Origin: Candidatus Saccharibacteria bacterium UBA3723
GTDB lineage: Bacteria > Patescibacteriota > Saccharimonadia > Saccharimonadales > Saccharimonadaceae
Assembly (NCBI GenBank): GCA_002371895.1
Contig: DFHM01000008.1
Location: 1-59,296 of the forward strand
Direction: 5' to 3'
DNA: 59,296 nucleotides
Numbering within the stretch: position 1 is the stretch's first letter; every line of letters starts with the position of its first letter. Below, piece by piece: positions 1 through 7,001 of this stretch. Under the pieces are notes generated by a model. That model was not told the DNA's origin, made no database searches, and saw only the letters and a program-made list of their open reading frames with translations. A program made the position numbers and the translations under genes.

Positions 1-38
1 CTACGCGAATGCTTTAGCTGTGCTAATTCTTTTTTCAT
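1..38 (-). CDS. Start of an unidentified gene, cut by the window edge
   Basis: An ATG on the minus strand at 38 is preceded by a purine-rich AGGGAG/AAGGG ribosome-binding site and stays open to the left edge, giving the first twelve residues MKKELAQLKHSR. A TATAAT -10 box on the minus strand at 70-75 could drive it, without a good -35. It is divergent from the zinc protease gene at 159. Too short to assign a function. Confidence 0.5.
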   Translation of the reverse strand, partial: MKKELAQLKHSR

Positions 39-104
39 CAACCCTTGCTCCCTCTATATGGTTTTATATATTATAACATAACTGCTCATTTTCCGCTAGT
101 ATCA

Positions 105-133
105 TTGACATTATTTAGCTTAAATGGTATAAT
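105..133 (+). promoter_or_regulatory. Consensus sigma-70-type promoter of the zinc protease/rimK operon
   Basis: TTGACA at 105-110 and TATAAT at 128-133 are separated by exactly 17 bp, a perfect consensus promoter. Transcription should start near 140, leaving a leader of about 19 nt that contains an AAAAGGAA ribosome-binding site before the ATG at 159. It is the strongest-looking promoter in the window. Confidence 0.9.
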
Positions 134-158
134 TAGAAGGTTAAAAGGAACCTGTAAT

Positions 159-674
159 ATGTCCGAAAAACATATAATTGGCCGCGACGCAAAGATAGAT
201 TTCGTCGATTTGGCCACTGACGTACCAGCAAAGATTGATACTGGCGCAGACGGGTCTGCCGTATGGGCTAGCGATATTTTTGTCGATGAGGACGGCACAC
301 TTCATTTTAAGTTATTCGGAGAAGGTTCGCCGTATTATACGGGTAAGGAGATTACGACAAAAGATTATTCTGTAGTCTTAACAAAAAGCGCCTCGGGAGA
401 TGTTGTAATGAAATATCGAACGAAGCTATCAATTAGGCTTAAGGGGAGACGTATCAAGGCCAACTTCGGCCTTAGTGACCGATCGACACACAATTATCCG
501 GTTCTGATTGGGAGAAAAACACTACACGGAAAATTTCTCGTAGATGTAACTCAAAAGACAGAGACCGCGAAAGACATCAAGAAAGTCACCCCAAAGGGTT
601 TGAACGAAAAAATGCGCAAAAATCCTCATGAATTTTATAAAGAACACTACCTAAAAGAAAACGGAGCTAAATAA
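159..674 (+). CDS. ATP-dependent zinc protease (RimK-associated, retropepsin-like)
   Basis: A 171-residue protein of the RimB/'ATP-dependent zinc protease' family (Pfam PF05618). The hallmark KIDTGA motif is present at residues 25-30, matching the aspartyl-protease-like loop of this family, followed by the GRKTL segment near the C-terminus. The ATG at 159 is chosen because it follows an AAAAGG ribosome-binding site and the perfect promoter at 105-133; the longer upstream frame would start before the transcription start. It is immediately upstream of a RimK-type ligase with no spacer, the usual partnership in which the protease is thought to trim glutamate tails or modulate the ligase. A highly basic C-terminal tail (about residues 130-171) is unusual but of unknown meaning. 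Confidence 0.85.
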   Translation: MSEKHIIGRDAKIDFVDLATDVPAKIDTGADGSAVWASDIFVDEDGTLHFKLFGEGSPYYTGKEITTKDYSVVLTKSASGDVVMKYRTKLSIRLKGRRIKANFGLSDRSTHNYPVLIGRKTLHGKFLVDVTQKTETAKDIKKVTPKGLNEKMRKNPHEFYKEHYLKENGAK

Positions 675-1586
675 ATGAAAATCGCTATTCTATCCAACGG
701 GAATGGAAACTATTCCACCAAGCGCCTCAAGGAAGAGGCTGAGCTTCGTGGCCATACCGTCAAAATTATTAAATACAAGAACTGCTACTTATCGATTGAA
801 CAAGGCAAAAACCAGATTTATTACAAGGGTAAACCGCTTGGAAAGTTTGATGCGATTATTCCACGCATCGCTTCTCATATGACCAAATATGGTACAACTA
901 TCGTACGTCAGCTTGAGATGCAGGGCGAATATACGCTCTCTCGTTCCCTAGCGATTACTCGTGCGCGCGATAAACTTCGCTCCATGCAGCTTCTCGCAAA
1001 GAACAATATTGATATTCCAAAAACCGTCGTATCTCGCAACACTGCCGATATCGATGAGCTATTGGATCAGTTGGGCGAGATGCCAGTAATTATTAAGCTT
1101 GCATCTGGTACGCATGGCAACGGCGTAGTCCTAGCGGAATCCCGCAAGGCAGCAAAGTCTGTAATGCAGGCCTTCTACCTTAACGATGACTCCGGCGTAA
1201 ACATCCTTCTCCAGGAATTCGTAAAAGAGTCTGCTGGCACCGATATTCGTGCATTCGTAGTTGGCAACAAGGTCGTTGCAAGCATGCAGCGCCAGAGTTT
1301 GGATGATGATTTTCGTTCTAACCTCCACAAGGGCGGTAGCGGCAAGCCAATTAAGCTCTCCGACGAAGAAGAAAAAGTTGCAATCAAGGCAGCAAAGGCA
1401 ATGGGCCTTAGCGTAGCTGGTGTAGATATCATGCGTTCCAAGCGTGGCCCACTCGTACTTGAGGTTAATGCTTCCCCAGGCTTTGGCATCGAGAAGGTTA
1501 CTGGTCGCAACGTCGCTGGTAAGATTATTGAATACGTTGAGCAAAACGCTAAACGCACAATTCGTAAAGACCGCGTTGGCGCCTAA
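675..1586 (+). CDS. rimK: RimK-family ATP-grasp ligase (alpha-L-glutamate ligase)
   Basis: A 303-residue ATP-grasp enzyme that ligates an amino acid, typically glutamate, to a carboxy terminus such as that of ribosomal protein S6. The N-terminal pre-ATP-grasp domain is followed by the glycine-rich ATP loop GTHGNGVVLAE at about residues 145-155 and the metal-binding LEVNASPGFGIE segment at about 264-275. Length and motifs fit the family. It starts directly after the stop of the zinc protease, so the two are translationally coupled. A strong intrinsic terminator follows 7 nt after the stop. True substrate is not knowable here; LysX or F420 ligases are related alternatives but the protease partner favours the RimK group. 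Confidence 0.88.
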   Translation: MKIAILSNGNGNYSTKRLKEEAELRGHTVKIIKYKNCYLSIEQGKNQIYYKGKPLGKFDAIIPRIASHMTKYGTTIVRQLEMQGEYTLSRSLAITRARDKLRSMQLLAKNNIDIPKTVVSRNTADIDELLDQLGEMPVIIKLASGTHGNGVVLAESRKAAKSVMQAFYLNDDSGVNILLQEFVKESAGTDIRAFVVGNKVVASMQRQSLDDDFRSNLHKGGSGKPIKLSDEEEKVAIKAAKAMGLSVAGVDIMRSKRGPLVLEVNASPGFGIEKVTGRNVAGKIIEYVEQNAKRTIRKDRVGA

Positions 1587-1593
1587 CAAAATG

Positions 1594-1615
1594 CGGGCCA
1601 TTTGGCCCGTTTTTT
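1594..1615 (+). terminator. Intrinsic terminator of rimK operon
   Basis: CGGGCC (1594-1599), a four-base loop and GGCCCG (1604-1609) are followed by six T residues. The next gene's -10 box begins only five bases after the T run. Confidence 0.92.
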
Positions 1616-1631
1616 GATGTATAATTTGCTT

Positions 1632-2081
1632 ATGGTTTTAGTAGTTTTGCTAGCCGTTTTATTGTTAATATTTCTACTGATGCGCCACCACGTCGGGGTG
1701 CCTTTTTTGGCTATGGTGGCCGGGGTTGCACTATATGATGCGTTTGGCGCTACTTTTGCGCAGACAATTAATCAATGGATTCCGGCAGCTGATGTCTGGT
1801 GGACAGAAAAAGCCCTCTTTGCTCTCTTCGTGGCCGTGATGCCGCTAATTATTTATTTCCGCGTTGGCAAAAGTGGCCTCTTTGGGGTGCTTCGCATTAT
1901 TGAATCGATTATTTTTGCACTGCTACTCACGATTCTTTTGGCGCCACATCTCGCAGACTTCTTCAGCTTCGATAATACCTCGATAGAACTCGCTAACTGG
2001 ATTGTCGGCATTCGCGGGATTGTGATGGTGGTCGGCGTTATTCTGGCGTACGTAGATGTGTTCTTTTATCGTTCAAGCTAG
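1632..2081 (+). CDS. Small integral membrane protein, function unknown
   Basis: About 149 residues with four to five hydrophobic helices, beginning with a helix of leucines and valines and a short RHHVG loop. I do not recognise the family. The start at 1632 is chosen because a TATAAT box at 1620-1625 lies six bases upstream, implying a leaderless mRNA; upstream in-frame starts lie inside the preceding terminator or the -10 box. Its 3' end overlaps the convergent methyltransferase gene by 44 bp. Confidence 0.7.
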   Translation: MVLVVLLAVLLLIFLLMRHHVGVPFLAMVAGVALYDAFGATFAQTINQWIPAADVWWTEKALFALFVAVMPLIIYFRVGKSGLFGVLRIIESIIFALLLTILLAPHLADFFSFDNTSIELANWIVGIRGIVMVVGVILAYVDVFFYRSS

Positions 2082-2562
2082 ACTTACGAATTTCCCAGAG
2101 CGCAATGGATCCCGCAACAGATACGTTGAAGGATTCTTTTTTGCCACACATTGGAATTTCTAGGAGTTGGTCGCATTTTGCGAGGATTTCATCTGGGATG
2201 CCATGAACTTCTTCACCGAGAATGAGCGCGATGTCTTCGTTATAATCGCGCGGTTCGGCAAGATTCCAAGAGCCTTTGCCCTGCTCTAGCGCCACAACTT
2301 TGCAGCCCTGCTCGCGACAATACGCAATCGCGTCATTGATGTCGTCGATGCGAGTCCAGTCGAGAATATCTTCGGCGCCAAGGGCAGTTTTGTGGATTTG
2401 CTTACGGAGTTTTTCCTGCTCGTGCGGGAGGCCTTTATCCACAAAAGGCGTGTAGCCCGTAAAAATCAGTTTATCAATACCGAGACCGTCGCAAGTGCGC
2501 AAAATAGCGCCCACATTATAGGTGGAACGAATATTATATAAGATAACTATAAGCGTTTTCAT
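2038..2562 (-). CDS. SpoU/TrmH-family RNA 2'-O-methyltransferase
   Basis: A 174-residue SPOUT methyltransferase that would transfer methyl from SAM to a ribose 2'-OH in tRNA or rRNA. Three family motifs are visible: NIRSTYNVGAILRTCD at residues 11-26, LGEEVHGI near 115-122, and IPMCGKKESFNVSVAGSIAL near 136-155. The short length without an N-terminal substrate domain resembles TrmH/TrmL-like stand-alone catalytic proteins. It is divergent from the PilB-like gene with only 14 bp between start codons and runs 44 bp into the end of the membrane protein gene. Exact RNA target cannot be told. Confidence 0.88.
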   Translation of the reverse strand: MKTLIVILYNIRSTYNVGAILRTCDGLGIDKLIFTGYTPFVDKGLPHEQEKLRKQIHKTALGAEDILDWTRIDDINDAIAYCREQGCKVVALEQGKGSWNLAEPRDYNEDIALILGEEVHGIPDEILAKCDQLLEIPMCGKKESFNVSVAGSIALWEIRKSSLNDKRTHLRTPE

Positions 2563-2564
2563 GC

Positions 2565-2570
2565 TACAAT
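2565..2570 (+). promoter_or_regulatory. -10 box of the PilB-like gene in a 14-bp divergent spacer
   Basis: TACAAT ends six bases before the ATG at 2577, so the transcript should be leaderless. The two divergent start codons (2562 minus, 2577 plus) leave room for little else; the opposite strand reads TATTGT across the same bases. Confidence 0.6.
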
Positions 2571-2576
2571 AAAATT

Positions 2577-4187
2577 ATGAATGAGGATGAAGTTCAGCGC
2601 AAGCGTAGGCAGAACGAAGAAGACGCTACCGCGCGACGTGCCCATATCTTGGGCTTAGTTTACCTGGATACACGAGATTTCGAGAAAGAAATCCCACTAG
2701 TACGCGACGTGCTAGAAGTATCCCAGATGCATAAAGAATTTATTATTCCGCTACAGCGCGGCCTAGAAGGCAAACCGTTCCAGTTTATGGTAACGAGCCA
2801 GACCCCACGTAGCACAATCGACAAGATGTCAAAAGAATATGATGACGCCGGTCTTCGTATTCAATTTTTCCTCATCTCTAATTCTGCCTACCAGGTATTC
2901 ATGCTACGACATGATCCTCCAAAAGAAGTTCATTACGACGATATCGAGATCGCAAAGGAAGGCGATTCCGAAACGATTCAGCAGGTCTCCCAGACGCTCG
3001 ACAGTGTTTCGACTGAGAAGGTTTTCGATTATTTGCTCGATCAGGCAGATAAGCTTGGCGCATCAGATATCCACATCGAGAACATGCGCAACGAGATTCG
3101 TATTCGTATGCGTGTTGACGGCATTCTCCACCCTGTAGCAGAAATTAGCCGCGAACGTTACCGCATCTTCATGGGCGAGCTTAGCTCCCGCGCTAACGTT
3201 TCTACTGCGTCCAATCATCCACAGTCTGGCCACATGCAGAAGGATATTACCCGTGATGGCGCAACGCACTTGTTGAATATTCGTGTTGAGATGGTGCCGA
3301 CGATGTATGGCCAAGATGCCGTACTACGTCTCTTCAACTTCGATGAAAGCTTATTGAACCTAGATTTGCTCGGTATTACTAAAGAAGAACGCGCCGAGAT
3401 TCAAGAAATGGTCTCACATCCACGCGGCTTGCTACTAATGGTAGGTCCTACTGGTTCTGGTAAGTCTACGACTTTGTACTCGATTATTAACGCACTCAAT
3501 ACAACCGACCGCAAGATTATTACACTTGAGGATCCGATTGAATATGGCCTTCCTGGTATTTCTCAGATTCCAATCGCAACCGGTGAGGGTGGCTCGTTTG
3601 CAGAAGGTTTGCGCTCCGTGCTTCGTCTCGACCCTGACGTAGTAATGGTTGGTGAGATTCGCGACGTTGATACCGCACGTACCGCCATTCAGGCGTCTAT
3701 TACGGGTCACTTGGTGCTTTCATCCTTCCACGCCAACTCTACATCCGCAGCGTTTGCGCGTATTGTAGATATGATTGGTATCAACCCTGTCTTCTCTAGC
3801 TCTATTCGCCTATTGATTGCACAGCGCTTGGTACGCCGCCTTGCGGACAACAAGGAAGCTTATAAACCAGATAATGCCACCGTACGCTATATCAAGAAAG
3901 CGCTTGAGGGCGTCAAGCATGATTACAATCTTGATGATCTTACGCTTTACCGCGAGAAACCATCTACAGAACATCCGTTTGGCTTTGATGGCCGTACCGC
4001 AATCATGGAGCAGATGGTCGTGACTGAGCCAATTCAGAGATTCATCCGTGGCGAGATGGGCGTTATTAATACGAAAGCCATCGAAGAGACCGCACTCGCA
4101 GAAGGCATGCTTACGCTTGAGCAAAAAGGTATTCTCTGCGCACTTCGTGGCGAGACCACGATTGAAGAAGTTGGCCGCGTAATCTAA
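2577..4187 (+). CDS. pilB: Type IV pilus/type II secretion ATPase (PilB/GspE family)
   Basis: A 536-residue secretion-superfamily ATPase that would power pilus extension, probably for attachment or DNA uptake. An N-terminal GspE-like domain (about residues 1-150) precedes the nucleotide-binding core with Walker A GPTGSGKSTT at about 289-298, the Asp box, and Walker B LDPDVVMVGEIRD at about 350-363. The segment after RLVRRL, where PilB and GspE normally carry a CxxC...CxxC zinc site, has no cysteines (LADNKEAYKPD). PilT is a less likely name because the N-terminal domain is long. A TACAAT -10 box six bases upstream implies a leaderless mRNA. No other pilus assembly genes are adjacent. Confidence 0.88.
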   Translation: MNEDEVQRKRRQNEEDATARRAHILGLVYLDTRDFEKEIPLVRDVLEVSQMHKEFIIPLQRGLEGKPFQFMVTSQTPRSTIDKMSKEYDDAGLRIQFFLISNSAYQVFMLRHDPPKEVHYDDIEIAKEGDSETIQQVSQTLDSVSTEKVFDYLLDQADKLGASDIHIENMRNEIRIRMRVDGILHPVAEISRERYRIFMGELSSRANVSTASNHPQSGHMQKDITRDGATHLLNIRVEMVPTMYGQDAVLRLFNFDESLLNLDLLGITKEERAEIQEMVSHPRGLLLMVGPTGSGKSTTLYSIINALNTTDRKIITLEDPIEYGLPGISQIPIATGEGGSFAEGLRSVLRLDPDVVMVGEIRDVDTARTAIQASITGHLVLSSFHANSTSAAFARIVDMIGINPVFSSSIRLLIAQRLVRRLADNKEAYKPDNATVRYIKKALEGVKHDYNLDDLTLYREKPSTEHPFGFDGRTAIMEQMVVTEPIQRFIRGEMGVINTKAIEETALAEGMLTLEQKGILCALRGETTIEEVGRVI

Positions 4188-4297
4188 GGACAATTAGCTA
4201 GTTTCGACGCATATCTTATATTTTTGTTCTCTACCCCTTTTCAAATGGGCAAAAATATGCTAAAATGAAGCAAGTTTTAAATATAAAAGGTAAAAAT

Positions 4298-4735
4298 ATG
4301 TCATTTGAACTATTAAAGATGGTGGGAGATGCCCAAAAGAAGAAGGCCGTCATTGACGTCCGTTCTGGTGATACCGTCCGTGTGTCCCAAAAAATTAAGG
4401 AAGGTGACAAGTTCCGTATTCAGGTTTTCGAAGGTACTGTTATCCGTGTAGATCGTAAAAATTCTCATACTGAGCGTATCGTTGTACGCAAGGTTACCTC
4501 TGGTGTTGGTGTCGAGAAGAGCTTCTTGATGCACAGCCCACTCGTAGAGAAGGTTGAAATCGTACGCCGTGGTAAGGTTCGCCGCAACAACTTGCGCTAC
4601 CTCCGCGAACGCTCTGGTAAGTCCGCACGTCTTACTCAGAAGGATTTCGATCGCCATGCAGTAAACGCACTTCCAAAAGAGGAAGTTGAAGAAGCTCCAG
4701 CTGCAGAAGCTGAAGAAGAAAAGGCAGAAGCCTAA
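4298..4735 (+). CDS. rplS: 50S ribosomal protein L19 (bL19)
   Basis: A 145-residue large-subunit protein. Core motifs of bL19 are clear: RSGDTVRV, RIQVFEGTVI, GVGVEKSFLMHSP, VEIVRRGKVRRNNLRYLRE. I place the start at 4298 (MSFELLK), which has an AAAAGG site, rather than at the upstream ATG at 4265, because a TAAAAT -10 box at 4261-4266 overlaps that codon and transcription must begin after it. An acidic Glu/Ala-rich tail of about 25 residues extends beyond the usual end of the protein. The gene is followed with zero spacing by the rnhB fusion gene, a conserved bacterial order. Confidence 0.96.
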   Translation: MSFELLKMVGDAQKKKAVIDVRSGDTVRVSQKIKEGDKFRIQVFEGTVIRVDRKNSHTERIVVRKVTSGVGVEKSFLMHSPLVEKVEIVRRGKVRRNNLRYLRERSGKSARLTQKDFDRHAVNALPKEEVEEAPAAEAEEEKAEA

Positions 4736-5653
4736 TTGGCAATCTTAGGAATAGATGAAGTTGGAAGAGGTCCCTGGGCGGGGCCTCTTGTTGTTGGCGC
4801 ATGTGTTCTGGGTGATGCGCAGATTGATGGTTTGACTGACTCAAAAAAATTAACCGCCAAAAAGCGTGAAGCATTGGCGCCGATTATCCAAGAAAAGGCA
4901 GCGGTTGGACTCGGCTGGGTATCTGCTGAGGAATTGGATCGCATTGGATTATCTCAGGCACTGTGTAAGGCTTGTCGCGACGCGGTAAAGCAGATTAAAG
5001 TGCCGTTTCATGAGATTATTATTGATGGCACAGTGAACTTTTTGCGCGATACACCGCTGGCTGGGCATGTGCAGATTTTAAAAAAGGCAGATTTGCTCGT
5101 GCCGGAAGTTTCGGCAGCATCGATTGTGGCTAAAGTTGCACGTGACAATTATATGCATAAGCTCGCCAAAAAGTATCCAGAATATGGTTTCGAAAAGCAC
5201 GTTGGCTATGGGACGGCGGCGCACAAGGCTGCACTGGAAAAATACGGCCCTTGCCAGGAACATAGAAAGAGTTTTCGTCCGATTGCGGAATTGCTCGGCA
5301 CAGAAAAGTCTACAAAATCTACAAAGACCACGAAGGCCCGTGGCGACCGCGGCGAGACGGCGGCCTGTGAATACCTTGTAAAATCCGGTCATGAAATTAT
5401 TGCACGCAATTGGAAGAATAAGTTTTGTGAGATTGATATTATTTCGAAGTTTAATGGTGTACTTTGTTTCACGGAAGTCAAATATCGCCGTGCGGGTGGC
5501 GGACTTGATGCAATCGATAAAAAGAAGCTCGAGCAAATGCGTTTTGCGGCGGAACTATATATGAGCCAAAATGGCGGTGGCGCAGCGATTCTCGCAGCCG
5601 CGGAAGTATCTGGCGATAATTACCAAGTTACGGATTTTCTAGTCCTACAGTAG
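4736..5653 (+). CDS. rnhB: Ribonuclease HII fused to a YraN (UPF0102) nuclease-like domain
   Basis: A 305-residue two-domain protein. Residues 1-190 are RNase HII, which removes ribonucleotides from DNA: D7 and E8 lie in GIDEVGRG, the third acid is in IIIDGTVNF, and the fourth in SAASIVAKVARD. After a Lys/Thr-rich linker (about 193-204), residues 205-305 match UPF0102/YraN, with the GE...A..YL element, RNWKNKFCEIDII and FTEVKYRR, the acid and lysine pattern of a restriction-like nuclease fold. rplS, rnhB and yraN are neighbours in many bacteria; here the last two are a single frame. The start is TTG at 4736, directly abutting the L19 stop codon, so translation is coupled. The last 26 bp overlap the convergent nuclease gene. 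Confidence 0.9.
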   Translation: MAILGIDEVGRGPWAGPLVVGACVLGDAQIDGLTDSKKLTAKKREALAPIIQEKAAVGLGWVSAEELDRIGLSQALCKACRDAVKQIKVPFHEIIIDGTVNFLRDTPLAGHVQILKKADLLVPEVSAASIVAKVARDNYMHKLAKKYPEYGFEKHVGYGTAAHKAALEKYGPCQEHRKSFRPIAELLGTEKSTKSTKTTKARGDRGETAACEYLVKSGHEIIARNWKNKFCEIDIISKFNGVLCFTEVKYRRAGGGLDAIDKKKLEQMRFAAELYMSQNGGGAAILAAAEVSGDNYQVTDFLVLQ

Positions 5654-6374
5654 GCTCGTCTGGGCAGGCGGCGAGAACGAGTTGCATCTTTGACTTCTCT
5701 GCTGGCGTCACCCAGAGATGATACTTTGCTTTGACGGAGATTTGGCGCGCAACGTACTGGCACTGAAATTTTTCGTTGGTCGGAAGCCAATCGGAGGCAT
5801 CTTTGTCTAGTTTGTCTTGGTTTGCATCGCCATCTACCGCAAGGAGATTAAGCGGATCTTGGCTAATTTCGTAACGCATATCGGAATTAAATGCGTAGGC
5901 GCCAGTAGCCCAGGCATTACTGAGCGCAACGACGTGATCGATTTGAACCGCCGCAGACGTATCCTGGCCACGAACGAAAGAAATAGTTTTGCCAGTATAT
6001 GGATCGTTTAGTGTGCCGGTCTGGACTTTGCAACCTTTCAGTACGACATCAGTGAGGTCGCGTGCGAGAACCGCTTCCCTAGTGTTGCAACCAGAGGCGG
6101 TTAAGCCCCAGTTGTCATAGAAAAGCTTGCGATAGTATTTTTCGGAGGTATTTTTCTCGTGCACGGCAAGAGATTCTAGCACATCTTTGGCGAGCAAGGA
6201 ATCCGGAGTAGTCTCGTCTTTTTCGGAGATTTCTTCTGGTTTTTCGACCTCGCCATTTAGGATGCTAGCGAATTCGTAAGAGTTTGGATTAATGATTAAA
6301 TATAGAACAAAAACCGCTACACCAAACAGTGCAAAAATAATTCTGCGTACACGATATGAGGTTTTCTTGGCCAT
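5628..6374 (-). CDS. Membrane-anchored or secreted HNH nuclease (DUF1524/GmrSD type)
   Basis: A 248-residue protein with an N-terminal hydrophobic segment at about residues 11-29 and an extracytoplasmic catalytic domain. The IDHVVAL motif (D146, H147), NLLAVDGDANQDK and ASDWLP at about 176-198 match secreted HNH endonucleases of the DUF1524 group; three cysteines could form a disulfide. Organisms of this kind usually scavenge nucleotides, and a surface nuclease would serve that or DNA uptake; this is inference. It is three bases downstream of rubrerythrin and probably co-transcribed. It ends inside the 3' end of the convergent rnhB-yraN gene. Confidence 0.85.
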   Translation of the reverse strand: MAKKTSYRVRRIIFALFGVAVFVLYLIINPNSYEFASILNGEVEKPEEISEKDETTPDSLLAKDVLESLAVHEKNTSEKYYRKLFYDNWGLTASGCNTREAVLARDLTDVVLKGCKVQTGTLNDPYTGKTISFVRGQDTSAAVQIDHVVALSNAWATGAYAFNSDMRYEISQDPLNLLAVDGDANQDKLDKDASDWLPTNEKFQCQYVARQISVKAKYHLWVTPAEKSKMQLVLAACPDEPTVGLENP

Positions 6375-6377
6375 TGA

Positions 6378-6920
6378 TTAGAAATTCTCGGCGCGAATCT
6401 CGAAGTAGGACTGCGGATGCTTGCAGACTGGGCAGACTTCTGGTGCGGAATCGCCAATATGAATGTAGCCACAGTTGCGGCACTTCCAAACCGTTACACC
6501 ATCACCCTTAAATACGATGCCTTTTTCGATATTTTCGAGGACTTTCTGGTAGCGTTTTTCGTGTTCGGCTTCGATCTTGCCAACTTCTTCGAAGAGCTTG
6601 GCGATTTCCTCAAAACCTTCTTCGCGGGCTTCTTTGGCGAATTTGACATACATTTCGGTCTCTTCGTAGTTTTCGCCCTTGATGGCGTCTTTTAGGTTCT
6701 CTTCTGTGCTAGGAACGGCGCCGTCATGAAGAATCTTGTACCAGATTTTGGCATGTTCTTTTTCGTTGTCGGAGGTTTCTTCAAAGATGCCTGCGATTTG
6801 CTCGTAGCCTTCCTTCTTTGCTTTGCTGGCATAGAACTGATATTTGACGCGAGCTTGGGACTCGCCAGCAAATGCGGCGTTTAAATTCTTCTCTGTTTTT
6901 GTACCTTTGATTTCGGCCAT
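6378..6920 (-). CDS. Rubrerythrin
   Basis: A 180-residue peroxide-reducing non-haem iron protein. The N-terminal ferritin-like four-helix domain has GESQAR with E20, plus E/H clusters DNEKEHAK and EAEHEKRY that form the di-iron site. The C-terminal rubredoxin-like domain carries CRNCG and CPVC at about residues 147-165. Length is typical. A GGAGG site lies eight bases before the ATG, with a TAAAAT -10 further upstream. It suggests exposure to oxygen or peroxide. The downstream nuclease gene is three bases away. Confidence 0.95.
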   Translation of the reverse strand: MAEIKGTKTEKNLNAAFAGESQARVKYQFYASKAKKEGYEQIAGIFEETSDNEKEHAKIWYKILHDGAVPSTEENLKDAIKGENYEETEMYVKFAKEAREEGFEEIAKLFEEVGKIEAEHEKRYQKVLENIEKGIVFKGDGVTVWKCRNCGYIHIGDSAPEVCPVCKHPQSYFEIRAENF

Positions 6921-6987
6921 TAAAAATCCTCCATTGTTTTACTCTATTTTATCAGTTTTATGTATATCGCGAAAAGTGTAAGCGCGT

Positions 6988-6993
6988 TATAAT
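6988..6993 (+). promoter_or_regulatory. -10 box of the pilin-esterase gene
   Basis: TATAAT ends eight bases before the ATG at 7002. No clear -35 is seen. The GAGGG between box and start could act as a ribosome-binding site only if transcription started unusually close to the box. Confidence 0.55.
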
Positions 6994-7001
6994 GAGGGCA
7001 A

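Noticed and set aside
4265..4297. Longer start of the L19 gene at 4265
   Set aside because: A TAAAAT -10 box overlaps that ATG, and the ATG at 4298 has a ribosome-binding site and matches the family N-terminus.
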